Notes: generated by a model from the sequence alone, not told the origin. Shown: positions 8,125-16,569, numbered from the stretch's first letter. The stretch: DNA of 35,491 nt from Candidatus Fermentibacterota bacterium (GCA_014728175.1 WJMA01000060.1:1-35491); one strand, 5' to 3'. A program made the numbers and translations.

Positions 8125-9123
8125 TCACTCCATATCCCAGTAGTCTATTCCCATCGCGTCCCGGACCAGCTCCATGGTGCGCTCGCCCTCCTCGACCGCT
8201 CTTCGGTTACCCTCCACCAGTATATCGTCTATCGAGCCGGCCTTCTCGAGCTCCCTTCGCTTTTGCCTAATCGGCTCCAGAAGCTCGTTGAGCCTTTTCG
8301 CCAGGTTCTTCTTGCAGGCCACGCACCCTATGGTCCCCCGGCGACACATCTCCTTTATGTTCTCGATCTCGTCTTCGCTGAAGGCGGCGTGGTAGTTGAA
8401 AATGGTGCAGACCTCCGGATGCCCCGGGTCGTCCTTGTGGATCCGGGCCGGGTCGGTGACCGCCTGGCTCACCTTCTCCTCCACCACATCGGGAGGGTCG
8501 GAGAGGTATATGCAGTTGCCCAGCGACTTGGACATCTTGGCGTTGCCGTCCAACCCCATCAACCTGGACACCCTGCTCACCATCGGCTCCGGCTCGGGGA
8601 AGACCTCGTCGTACAGCTCATTGAACCGCCTGGCCACGAACCTGGTCATCTCTATGTGCGGCAGCTGGTCCTCGCCCACCGGTACCAGGTCCGCCCTGCA
8701 GAACAGGATGTCGGCGGCCTGGCTGACCGGATATCCCAGAAAGCCGTAGGTCATGTTGTCCTCGAAGCCGTACTGCTTGGCCTCGGACTTGATGGTGGGA
8801 TTGTGCCGCAGCCTGTTGACGGTGGTGAACATGGAGAACAGCACGGTAAGCTCCGCTATCTGGGGAACCATGCTCTGCACGAATATGCTCATCCGCTCCG
8901 GATCGAGGCCGGACGCGATGTTGTCCAGGGCCACATCCCTGACGTCCACCTGCAGCTTCTCGGGGCGGTCGAAGTTGGTGCTCAGGGCCTGGATGTCGGC
9001 GATTATGATAAAGGTGTCGTACTCGTCCTGCAGGGATACCCTGTTCTGAAGAGATCCCGCGTAGTGTCCCAAATGGAGAGGGCCCGTGGGCCGGTCTCCG
9101 GTCAGTATTCTCTTTCTGGCCAT
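8125..9123 (-). CDS. trpS: Tryptophanyl-tRNA synthetase
   Basis: The 332-residue class I synthetase charges tRNA-Trp. It shows TGDRPTGPLHLGHYAGSL (HIGH motif, HLGH at 17-20), the tryptophan-pocket segment GYPVSQAADILFC, EDQLPHIEMTR, and AKMSKSLGN. Length is typical of bacterial TrpRS. Its ATG overlaps the kinase stop by one base (TGATG), and its own stop is one base from cysS, so the genes are cotranslated. Confidence 0.97.
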   Translation of the reverse strand: MARKRILTGDRPTGPLHLGHYAGSLQNRVSLQDEYDTFIIIADIQALSTNFDRPEKLQVDVRDVALDNIASGLDPERMSIFVQSMVPQIAELTVLFSMFTTVNRLRHNPTIKSEAKQYGFEDNMTYGFLGYPVSQAADILFCRADLVPVGEDQLPHIEMTRFVARRFNELYDEVFPEPEPMVSRVSRLMGLDGNAKMSKSLGNCIYLSDPPDVVEEKVSQAVTDPARIHKDDPGHPEVCTIFNYHAAFSEDEIENIKEMCRRGTIGCVACKKNLAKRLNELLEPIRQKRRELEKAGSIDDILVEGNRRAVEEGERTMELVRDAMGIDYWDME

Positions 9124-10142
9124 CAGCCGGTCTCCGATCCCTTTCTCACCACCGGTGAGTCGCTCTCCCTGAATCCTCTCAGATCTATCTCACCCACGTA
9201 GTTGTCCAGTATCCTGTACACGTCCCCAACCAGGGGGTTCAGCCGGGGGCAAACCTCTCTGTAGCCGTCGAGGTAACGCATGGTCCGGGGAAGGCTCTCC
9301 AGGTACCGTTCGCGGCCGTACGCCCTGTACTGGAACGCGAACGTGCCGGCAGCTTTGAGGTTGCGCTGGCATGCAGCAGCCGCGATACGGAACATGTTGG
9401 AGTCTCCTCTGTTTTGGATGAACTTCCGAGCGTACTCCTTCCACTGCTCGCCGCAATCGACGTAGCTATCCCTTATCAGGCTCACCGCATCGTACTCCGG
9501 AGGGCCAAAGCGTGCGTCTTGCCAGTCCAGCATCACCAGCCTGTCGTACTTGCACATGAGGTTGGCGCTGTGGAAGTCGCGATGGTTGAAAGCTTGTGGG
9601 CCGTCATCCAGCATGCCGCAAAGGTCTCTCATCCTGGATTGCAGCTCACCCAACTCGTCCTCGGGTACCTCCAGCAGCCTAAAGAACAGGTGCTCCAGGG
9701 TATGCTCCAGCTCGGCCATGAAAAAGCTTCTGGTGAAGTACCGCCTGCCGGCGACCGAGCTGGCGCAGCTGTCGTGTTCCAGCTCCTCCTGCATCCTTTC
9801 CAGAAGCTTCAGACCGTCTAACAGAGCCCCTCGGTATTGCTCCTCGGAGAGATCCAGCATCCTGGTGCTTCCCAGGTCCTCCTGCAGGGCCCAGCCCTTT
9901 TCCGGCAACGTCTCGTAGATCTTGGGAACAGGCATACCACGGGATTCCAGCAGGTCGTGAATGTCCAGCCATGGCCAGACGGGGATCTTTCCACTGTCCA
10001 TGGCCACGTAGGAGCCGTCATCGGAGCTTACCCTGTAGAACAAACGCCCCGATGCGTCGCTGGAAAGACGCTCGATCCCGCAACCGTCCCCGACCAGGCT
10101 TTCGAGCCAGCTTCTGAAACCTTCTGAAAGTTCCCTTATCAT
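9123..10142 (-). CDS. AmgK-like amino-sugar anomeric kinase (APH fold)
   Basis: The 339-residue protein has the aminoglycoside/choline kinase fold. The catalytic loop is FNHRDFHSANLM (Asp189) and the metal site is MLDWQDARFGPPEYDAVSLI (Asp206). The DxQDA..GP..YD.vSLiRD pattern is characteristic of the AmgK/COG3178 kinases that phosphorylate MurNAc or GlcNAc at C1. The next gene upstream is a MurU-like nucleotidyltransferase, the usual partner. I chose ATG at 10142 because it overlaps that gene's stop as ATGA; a longer reading to 10898 only mirrors the nucleotidyltransferase. Exact sugar substrate is inferred. Confidence 0.88.
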   Translation of the reverse strand: MIRELSEGFRSWLESLVGDGCGIERLSSDASGRLFYRVSSDDGSYVAMDSGKIPVWPWLDIHDLLESRGMPVPKIYETLPEKGWALQEDLGSTRMLDLSEEQYRGALLDGLKLLERMQEELEHDSCASSVAGRRYFTRSFFMAELEHTLEHLFFRLLEVPEDELGELQSRMRDLCGMLDDGPQAFNHRDFHSANLMCKYDRLVMLDWQDARFGPPEYDAVSLIRDSYVDCGEQWKEYARKFIQNRGDSNMFRIAAAACQRNLKAAGTFAFQYRAYGRERYLESLPRTMRYLDGYREVCPRLNPLVGDVYRILDNYVGEIDLRGFRESDSPVVRKGSETG

Positions 10143-11029
10143 GGACCTCTCCTGCACGACCAGAGAAGAATCTCGTTCTCCAGCTTTCCCTCCTCCAAAA
10201 CCGACCCTTCCAGCATCACCGCATCCCGGACCAGGCATCCGGGCATTACCCTGCACCGGTTGCCGATGTTGTATCGACCCTCCAGAACGGCGTTTTCGGC
10301 TACGAATGCACCCGGATGCAGAAAGCTTCCTCCCTCCAGAACGTTCGTTACGATCATACTCATACGGCCCATGTCGAGCCACCGGGAATCGCTGTAGAAG
10401 CTCTCCAGGCGCAATCCCTCGTCCAGTGCCGCCGGAAGCAGGTCGGAGAAGAGCCCGATGCATTGCCTTCGCCGGGCTATATCCAGAACCATGCTCTCTA
10501 CGATCGAGTAGCCGAGGTAGTGAGCCTGTTCGCAACAGGTCGTCGTCCCATCCTGGTCCGGACGAATGCGGCCGTCCGATCGAACCCGGAGGCCCCCGTA
10601 CTCCCCGCTTGGGGGGAAGGGCCCCACCAAAACGGTCCAGTGTGCCCCCCGGTTGCGGTGGTGGTCCAGCATCTGAACCAGCGGCGGAGTGGTTACCATA
10701 TCGGTGTTGGCAACCAACCAGGTGCCTCCCCGGGAGGTCGGGGCCAGCCTTCCCATGGTGGTTGCCGCGCCCAATGGCCTTTCTTCGAACATCATCTCGG
10801 CGGAACGGTCGGTGGACAATCCCGAGAGAACCAAGTCGGGACACCGGGAAGCGTTTGCCACCAGCCTTCGGGGATGGAGTTGCGACGTATGGGACCACAC
10901 GTTCGAGAGCACGGTTCCGCTTCCGAAGGGAAGCAGGGCCTTGGGCCTACATATCGAAAAAGGCTCTGCCCTGGTGCCGAAACCGGCCGTCAGGAGCAGA
11001 GCCCCTTCTACGGGTGGATCCCCGTTCAC
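10139..11029 (-). CDS. MurU-like sugar-1-phosphate nucleotidyltransferase
   Basis: The 296-residue protein has the nucleotidyltransferase signature LLLTAGFGTR at 11-20 and CRPKALLPFG at 27-36 (Lys30), then a metal-site strand LVANTDM. The C-terminal third (HPGAFVAENAVLEGRYNIGN and after) looks like left-handed beta-helix turns, which MurU lacks but GlmU/RmlA-like enzymes often have. With the coupled AmgK-like kinase, the pair would turn a free amino sugar into its UDP form, bypassing de novo synthesis. Start is GTG, one base after the zinc-ribbon gene. MurNAc versus GlcNAc or another hexose is undecided. Confidence 0.85.
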   Translation of the reverse strand: MNGDPPVEGALLLTAGFGTRAEPFSICRPKALLPFGSGTVLSNVWSHTSQLHPRRLVANASRCPDLVLSGLSTDRSAEMMFEERPLGAATTMGRLAPTSRGGTWLVANTDMVTTPPLVQMLDHHRNRGAHWTVLVGPFPPSGEYGGLRVRSDGRIRPDQDGTTTCCEQAHYLGYSIVESMVLDIARRRQCIGLFSDLLPAALDEGLRLESFYSDSRWLDMGRMSMIVTNVLEGGSFLHPGAFVAENAVLEGRYNIGNRCRVMPGCLVRDAVMLEGSVLEEGKLENEILLWSCRRGP

Positions 11030-11030
11030 C

Positions 11031-11234
11031 TCAACCGTATATCTCTTCTCTGTTGCAGTCGCAGATCTTCACCCTGCGCCTTTGAGGCCTGTAGCAGCCG
11101 TCCTCGTTGTACAGGGCCGCGTGGAATACGGCCGGAACTACCTCCTTGCCGCAGACCGGGCACTTTTCCTTGTGTATCCGCCTCGCCTCGTGGGCGAGCT
11201 TTGCAACGAACGTTCTTTCCTTCTTCTTGGGCAT
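11031..11234 (-). CDS. Small zinc-ribbon protein, unknown function
   Basis: The 67-residue basic protein carries CPVCGKE near residue 25 and KICDCNRE near 57, plausible ligands for one zinc ion. It begins with a lysine-rich helix (MPKKKERTFVAKLAHEARRI). I do not know the family; such proteins often bind nucleic acid, but that is a guess. AGGGAGGA precedes the ATG, and a hairpin (11246-11266) sits immediately upstream of that site. It heads the operon leading to MurU-like, AmgK-like, trpS and cysS, one base before the next start. Confidence 0.75.
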   Translation of the reverse strand: MPKKKERTFVAKLAHEARRIHKEKCPVCGKEVVPAVFHAALYNEDGCYRPQRRRVKICDCNREEIYG

Positions 11235-11245
11235 TCTTTCCTCCC

Positions 11246-11266
11246 TGGATCACGTGCGGTGATCCA
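11246..11266 (-). promoter_or_regulatory. Hairpin abutting the ribosome site of the zinc-ribbon gene
   Basis: Perfect 8-base arms (tggatcac / gtgatcca) with a 5-base loop end right before AGGGAGGA on the minus strand, in the 140-base gap 11235-11374. On the mRNA it could affect ribosome access; as DNA it could be an operator for a dimeric repressor. Confidence 0.45.
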
Positions 11267-11374
11267 AGTCTTGATGCGGTTTTTCTTTTGATCGGCCGTA
11301 TTTATAACCGCAGCCAACGATTGCTGCAACCCGTTTTGCACAATACAGCGAACGTATCGACGAGTCACGGGCCG

Positions 11375-12145
11375 TCAGCCCAGCAACAGGACTAGCCGGT
11401 CCCCTCGAGTTAGCTCCGTGGTACGCGCTGCACTGTCACCGGACAGGGCTAACTCCATAAGTCCTTGACTGCCTTGCAGAAGCAGCAGGTCTTCAGTCTC
11501 CAATCCGTAGGTCTCCACTCGTCGAACTGTTTTTCGGCCTCCGTTGGGAAGCCTTACTGCCCGGATGCGAAGGCCCTTCACGTCTTCCGACTCCAGCCAG
11601 AGAACCACGTTTCCGAATCCGTCTACGTGGGCCACCGACGCCTCCACGGTTTCTTCGGAGCGTCGAGGCATCGACCTCTCCAGCCTTACCAACTCGGTGA
11701 GAGGTATCTCCCTAAGTCGATCGAACCACTCGGGCTCTATGGCCAGCCTGGCAGCGGAAGGAGCGAACAGGTCCCTGCCATGAAAGGTGCTCGAGCTACT
11801 CTTCTCCGCCGAAGGAAGCTCCGCCGCCCCATCCAGGCTAACCCATCCGAACAGGCCGTTGTCCGGGCCCACCATCAGCCTGCCGCCGCACCTACAGCAG
11901 ATTGCCCTTCTATCGGTACCCACCCCCGGATCCACTACGGCGAGCAGAACCGACCTGGGGGGAAGATGGGGCAGACATCTGCTCACATGGAAGGCGGCCT
12001 CCTCCACCTCGCCGGAGCATATCCGATGGGTCAGATCGATCATTCGGCTGGACCCGCCGGTGGCCTCGACCAGGACGCTCTTCATCTGGCCCACGTAGGT
12101 ATCGCTGTCGCCGAAGTCGGACAAGAGAAAAATGGGCAGGCTCAT
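11375..12145 (-). CDS. SAM hydroxide adenosyltransferase (DUF62 family)
   Basis: The 256-residue enzyme should split S-adenosylmethionine with water into adenosine and methionine. Family marks are LSDFGDSDTYVGQMKSVL at 8-25, VVDPGVGTDRR near 70, GPDNGLFGWV near 93, STFHGRDLFAPSAARLA near 118-134, and VDGFGNVVLW near 173. It is related to fluorinase but lacks any sign of halide specialisation that I can judge. Its ATG overlaps the stop of the giant phosphatase gene (ATGA), placing it at the end of the partner-switching operon. Why it is there is unknown. Confidence 0.93.
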   Translation of the reverse strand: MSLPIFLLSDFGDSDTYVGQMKSVLVEATGGSSRMIDLTHRICSGEVEEAAFHVSRCLPHLPPRSVLLAVVDPGVGTDRRAICCRCGGRLMVGPDNGLFGWVSLDGAAELPSAEKSSSSTFHGRDLFAPSAARLAIEPEWFDRLREIPLTELVRLERSMPRRSEETVEASVAHVDGFGNVVLWLESEDVKGLRIRAVRLPNGGRKTVRRVETYGLETEDLLLLQGSQGLMELALSGDSAARTTELTRGDRLVLLLG

Positions 12146-15100
12146 CTGTGCTTTACGACCACCAGCGTCTGGTCGTCCCTCCTGGTGGAATCCTCCTCCA
12201 AGCTTCCTATCCGGTCCATAATACGGGCGGTTATCTGGCCGGCGGAGAGGTCACGGCAGGAGGTGACGATGCTGCTAAGGCCCTCGATACCCAGCTCCTC
12301 CCCCTTATCGTCCATTACTTCTGTGATCCCGTCGGTGTACAATACCAGCACGTCCCCCGGCCTCATGTAGACCTTGTGATCCTCGTACTCCGCGCTGCTT
12401 CTGAATCCCAGCAGTAGACCACCCTCGGTAAGACGTTTGACGCTCCCGTCCGGCCTGACCAGAAGAGGCGGGTTGTGCCCGGCGTTGACGTAGCTGTACT
12501 CGCCGTTGGAGACGTTGAGAACGCTGTAGAACAACCCGGCCAGGTTCTCGCCCTCGCCCACCGTGCAGAGCGACTCGTTGACCAGCCTTACTATCTCGCG
12601 GATTGAGCTTTCCTTCCAGACCCATGCCGAGAGATTCCCTTTCAGGGCGGCCATGGTCAGGGCGGCCGGTATGCCCTTGCCGGCCACGTCCCCCACTACC
12701 AGAACCAGCTTGCCCTCGTCCGGCTCGAAGAAGTCGTAGTAATCCCCACCCACCTCCCTGGCCGGTCTGTACACTACGTCCACCTCGTAGGGGTCCGGGT
12801 TGGGCGGGACCTCGGGAAGCAGCTCGGTCTGTATCTGCCTGGCCGTATTCAGCTCGTCGGCTATGGTGATGCCCGTCGACATTCGGTCCAGGAAGAGGTC
12901 GGGCAGCCTCTCCCGTATCGACTCGGATGACAGCAGGGTGGGACAGTCGGTTACCAGTCTCACCGCGTCCAGGCGAATCCTCTTGTCCGAATCGTTTAAA
13001 AGCTGCGCTATCCCGGCGGCCATAGATTCGTCGCATAACTCTTCATGCTCGGACAATCCCTTTATGACCGATCGCCTTACGTCCGGAGATGGATCGGATA
13101 CCGCCTTCGATATCAGCTTCTTCTTCATCGCTTCCTCCAGACGAACGGAATCCATGGCCCCCTGGAGAGTCTTCACCCGCACGAACGCGTCCTCGTCTTC
13201 CAGAAGCCTGCCCCGAACCAAAAGCGAATCCCGGTCGCACTCCCGGCAGAGCTCGCCCAGAGCCTCGCCGGCGGCGGCCCTCACCGACCTTTCGCCGTCC
13301 GCCGCCAGTCCCTCCAGAATGCGCATGCACAACCGACTGTTGCATCCTAGTCTCAAGACGGCTCTTGCCAATGCGATTCGCACTATCTCCGAGCCGTCCT
13401 CACCCAGCCTTTGCAGCAATGAAACTCCGGCCTCGCGGTCCAGATTGTCCAGGTTCCACAAAATGAACCACGGAATTCTTGCCCGTTCCTCCGGGGCTCC
13501 GGACTCTATTATCTCACCGCAGGCCCCCAGGCTTATCTCCGCGAGGTCCTCCTTGCCCTTGGCCAGCATCTGGCTCAGCGCCTCCCGCCCACCGTAGGCT
13601 TCGGATACAAGCAGCTTCCTTACCAGAAGCTCGCGCCCTTCTTTCTCCAGGGCGCTGAAGTAACGGAACACCAGGTTGGAAAGGTCGGCATTCCCCGCGG
13701 ACTCGTTCATGGCGATATACCAGAACTTCTCCCGCTCTTCGTCGCTCAGCCAACTGTAATTCATTAGCAGGCACAACGCGGCGGCGCGGACGTCGCCCTC
13801 CTCCAGATTCGTCAGAAGAGCCTTTCTTACGCTGGGGGCAAAGTATCGCAGCCTGCCTCCGACCTGCATGCTGAACTGGGCCTTGTACTGAGGCTCCAGC
13901 CTTTCCAACAGAAGCCAGAGGAGATCTGTGAACTCCTCATTGAATTCCTCGGGCAGCCTGTTTAGAAGACCGTTGGCCAGACGCATCAGCAGCTGGCTAT
14001 CGCCTTCGATCAGAGCCTCGTTGATCAACTCCGTCTCCCGATCGGTAACCGCGGGGAACCGGCTTCCCACGAAATCCAGTACCAGGGTTCTCACCTGCGG
14101 ATCGTCGTCCTCCAAAAGTCGCAAGTAGAGTCGATCCTGAACGTCACGCTTGCTCCAGGAGTAGATTCCGTTCATCAGGCTAGATCTTACTTCCGGATCG
14201 TCCTCCAGCAGGTCGTCCACCATTTTCCCGTACTCGGGATCGGACACCACCCAGGGCCTAACCAGTTCGAACGCCAGGGCCCTCCTGGCCTCCTTGCTGT
14301 CCGAGACCAGCAACCTCCGGCACAAAGCCCTGACCGGACGCTCCGAGTAGTACTTCTTGCTGAGAAGCACCATAAGCACCACCGTATTGCTGGCGAAGCT
14401 GTCCTCCTTCGAGACTCGCTGTAGCAGGCTGGTCCGGTTCTCCTGCGATAGGGAATGGTAGAAGTTGCAGAGGTTGTAGCCGGCCCGTCTCACTCTGGGG
14501 CTGCCGCTCCCAAGCAGGGTGTCGGCCAGTACGTGTGCGGATGGGTCCCTGCGCAAGAGCAGATCGTTTAGGAGGTCATCCAGGGCGTTCATTCTCATGG
14601 TGTCACCGGCCGCCAAGTGGCTCTCGCCCCTCAGCCCAAACCTCCGGAAAGGGCTCTCTCCCCTTCTGGCAAAGGTGGCTTCGTAAAGCTGCTCCTTCTC
14701 CTCCTCGTCCGGCAGTCTGTCCTCGTAGAAGAGAAGGAGCCGGTCCCAGTAATCGAACAGCACGCCCTTGAAAAGAGCTTCCGGGACCACCGGCTCGAAC
14801 AGGACCAGCAACAACAGTTCGGCCCGATCGATCTCGTTCATTGACGAATATCTCTCCAGCGCCCTTCTGCCCTCCTCCAATCGCCACTGCCTGGTTCCGG
14901 AAGGACGTGGCAGCCGGACGTGCCCGTCGCCGTAGGAATCGAACACTTCGACCATTTCCGGCATGGAGGAGGCCAGTATGCATCTCCTCCTGGACTCGGT
15001 CGCCCGGATTATCAGGGAAACGAAGAGTTCGAGTATGTGCATGGACAAGTACTCCAACTCCCGGCGAAAGATGTCCAGGTCGACGAATGCGATGCAGTCC

Positions 15101-15756
15101 TCCGCCCCGGTCAGTATACGCTCGATGTCCCGGCCGTTGACGTCCGGCGATATTACCTCGACGGGCTTTAGGCCTTCGGTGTGAGAATCGAGCATCAGAA
15201 GCCTGGCCATGGTGGTCTTGCCCGAACCCAGCTCCCCGCTGATACAAACGAATCCTCTCTTGGAAAGAACGGACCCCGCTGCGATCTTCGACCGCTCGTC
15301 CACCGTAGAGGGATCGATATCTCCATAGCTGTTCAGGAGCTCGTCGCCGGAGGGGAACCCGAAGCTCTCCCTCCTGACCGTGCTTATCCACTGTTGAACA
15401 TCGTTGGCCAGGCGTCGACGGGCTTCGACCACGGAACCGAACTCGAAGCAGAGGTTCCACTGCCTGAGTTTGGAGAAGATGGGACCACCGTGGCTGCACG
15501 AACCTCTGCTAAGAGCGCATATGGGAAAACCATCCCTGAAGGATTTGAAGAAGAACTCGCGGAGGGTGGCGGACGGCGGACCATTAAGAACCAGAAGCAC
15601 GGCGTCGGGCTCATCGGAGGTAGAGTCCACCAGCACCAGATCCTCCGCCCATTGGTCGGGCGGAGCCAGAGAGCCGACATCGGCCCTAAGCAGGGCCTCG
15701 AAGCCCTCCTCCAGACCTCGAGTCTCACAAGCCAGAAGCAGCCTGAAACGAGTCAA
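12142..15756 (-). CDS. 1204-residue P-loop ATPase / HEAT-repeat / SpoIIE-type phosphatase fusion
   Basis: Residues 1-130 look like a degenerate alpha/beta receiver-like domain without a clear phospho-acceptor. Residues 155-300 are a P-loop NTPase: Walker A GELGSGKT at 174-181 and Walker-B-like CIAFVDLD at 221-228. Residues about 390-950 are helical HEAT-like repeats (DDPQVRTLVLDFVGSR; DGERSVRAAAGEALGELC; DPSPDVRRSVIKGLSEH). The C-terminus is a PP2C/SpoIIE (RsbU) phosphatase with metal residues in GGDYYD (1003-1008), GDVAGKG (1022-1028), TDG (Asp1142) and RRDDQT (1192-1197). It probably dephosphorylates the STAS protein two genes upstream. It lies 17 bases after the RsbW-like gene and overlaps the DUF62 gene by 4. 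The combination is unfamiliar to me. Confidence 0.93.
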   Translation of the reverse strand: MTRFRLLLACETRGLEEGFEALLRADVGSLAPPDQWAEDLVLVDSTSDEPDAVLLVLNGPPSATLREFFFKSFRDGFPICALSRGSCSHGGPIFSKLRQWNLCFEFGSVVEARRRLANDVQQWISTVRRESFGFPSGDELLNSYGDIDPSTVDERSKIAAGSVLSKRGFVCISGELGSGKTTMARLLMLDSHTEGLKPVEVISPDVNGRDIERILTGAEDCIAFVDLDIFRRELEYLSMHILELFVSLIIRATESRRRCILASSMPEMVEVFDSYGDGHVRLPRPSGTRQWRLEEGRRALERYSSMNEIDRAELLLLVLFEPVVPEALFKGVLFDYWDRLLLFYEDRLPDEEEKEQLYEATFARRGESPFRRFGLRGESHLAAGDTMRMNALDDLLNDLLLRRDPSAHVLADTLLGSGSPRVRRAGYNLCNFYHSLSQENRTSLLQRVSKEDSFASNTVVLMVLLSKKYYSERPVRALCRRLLVSDSKEARRALAFELVRPWVVSDPEYGKMVDDLLEDDPEVRSSLMNGIYSWSKRDVQDRLYLRLLEDDDPQVRTLVLDFVGSRFPAVTDRETELINEALIEGDSQLLMRLANGLLNRLPEEFNEEFTDLLWLLLERLEPQYKAQFSMQVGGRLRYFAPSVRKALLTNLEEGDVRAAALCLLMNYSWLSDEEREKFWYIAMNESAGNADLSNLVFRYFSALEKEGRELLVRKLLVSEAYGGREALSQMLAKGKEDLAEISLGACGEIIESGAPEERARIPWFILWNLDNLDREAGVSLLQRLGEDGSEIVRIALARAVLRLGCNSRLCMRILEGLAADGERSVRAAAGEALGELCRECDRDSLLVRGRLLEDEDAFVRVKTLQGAMDSVRLEEAMKKKLISKAVSDPSPDVRRSVIKGLSEHEELCDESMAAGIAQLLNDSDKRIRLDAVRLVTDCPTLLSSESIRERLPDLFLDRMSTGITIADELNTARQIQTELLPEVPPNPDPYEVDVVYRPAREVGGDYYDFFEPDEGKLVLVVGDVAGKGIPAALTMAALKGNLSAWVWKESSIREIVRLVNESLCTVGEGENLAGLFYSVLNVSNGEYSYVNAGHNPPLLVRPDGSVKRLTEGGLLLGFRSSAEYEDHKVYMRPGDVLVLYTDGITEVMDDKGEELGIEGLSSIVTSCRDLSAGQITARIMDRIGSLEEDSTRRDDQTLVVVKHR

Positions 15757-15773
15757 TTTGGCCTAGGGCGGGC

Positions 15774-16187
15774 TTAGACCAGGGGCCAGACCAGTTTGGC
15801 CCTGGTCTTGCCGTTTGGGTCCAGGTCGAACTCGACCCATCGGGCGAGGTTTCGTGCGATGAGAACCCCTCTACCCCGGCTGGAGAAAAGCTTCTCTCCC
15901 TCCCCCGGCTCGTAGCCGGGCTCCTTCTCGGGCTGCCAGGTCCCGGTATCCACTATCTGGAAATCTATCCTGCCGGGCTGCCTACTTATGGTGATGGTCA
16001 CGTGCTTGTCCGGGTCCATGTCGTTTCCGTGTTCCATGGCGTTCTTGACCAGCTCCAAAACGGCGATGGAAAGAGAGGTCGTCTCATCGCCCCGCACGCC
16101 GAACGACGCACCGATCTTCTCCACGAAGACCTGGACGGCCTCCAGAAAGGATTCGCTGCTGGGGATCCTTAGCTCGACCGCTTCCAA
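15774..16187 (-). CDS. RsbW-like anti-sigma/serine kinase (HATPase_c_2)
   Basis: The 137-residue GHKL ATPase has the N-box LSIAVLELVKNAMEHGND (about 38-55), G1 box VDTG near 96-99 and the G2 region SSRGRGVLIARNLARWVEFD. Proteins of this type bind a target, often a sigma factor, and phosphorylate a STAS antagonist on serine. The STAS gene is 7 bases upstream and the phosphatase gene 17 bases downstream, so the three parts of a partner switch are in one operon. The regulated target is not encoded here. Confidence 0.94.
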   Translation of the reverse strand: MEAVELRIPSSESFLEAVQVFVEKIGASFGVRGDETTSLSIAVLELVKNAMEHGNDMDPDKHVTITISRQPGRIDFQIVDTGTWQPEKEPGYEPGEGEKLFSSRGRGVLIARNLARWVEFDLDPNGKTRAKLVWPLV

Positions 16188-16194
16188 GATCAGT

Positions 16195-16536
16195 CTATTC
16201 TTCGAAGCTCTGTAGAGCCTCTTCCTCGTCGGTGTAGGTGTCGAAAACCGTTATCAGCTTGGTTATGATGAAGAGCTCATGTATCTTCTTGGTCGCGTTT
16301 AGGATCTTCATCTCGCCATCGGCTCTGCTCAGGGTGGTGTGCCCGGAGACTATCACCCCCAGGCCGGAGCTGTCCATCCAGGTAACACCCCCCAGATCGA
16401 GCAACACCTTGAGGCGATCGTGGTTGACGGCGTTCTGGAAGGTCTCCTTGAGCTCTACCAGCTCTGGTCCCCCGATGACCTTCCCGGACAGACGTATCTT
16501 GAGAACATCGCCCTTCATCTCTTCGTGAATCTTCAA
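16195..16536 (-). CDS. STAS-domain anti-sigma factor antagonist
   Basis: The 113-residue single STAS domain matches RsbV/SpoIIAA: MKIHEEMKGDVLKIRLSGKV at the start, LLDLGGVTWMDSSGLGVIVS in the core, and the expected phospho-acceptor Ser56 in DSSGLG. When unphosphorylated it should sequester the RsbW-like kinase. The start is TTG with GGGGAGG six bases upstream; the next ATG (codon 7) would cut the first strand. It is the first gene of the operon. Confidence 0.94.
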   Translation of the reverse strand: MKIHEEMKGDVLKIRLSGKVIGGPELVELKETFQNAVNHDRLKVLLDLGGVTWMDSSGLGVIVSGHTTLSRADGEMKILNATKKIHELFIITKLITVFDTYTDEEEALQSFEE

Positions 16537-16569
16537 GTCAGACCTCCCCTAATTTTTTGCTACTGGGCA

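Noticed and set aside
6945-8270. A 441-codon open frame on the plus strand opposite cysS
   Set aside because: It mirrors the codon pattern of cysS in GC-rich DNA, and has no family motif or ribosome site.
10143-10898. A 250-codon N-terminal extension of the AmgK-like kinase frame
   Set aside because: It runs through the MurU-like gene in another frame, has low-complexity Arg/Gly-rich sequence, and the ATGA overlap at 10139-10142 gives a natural start.
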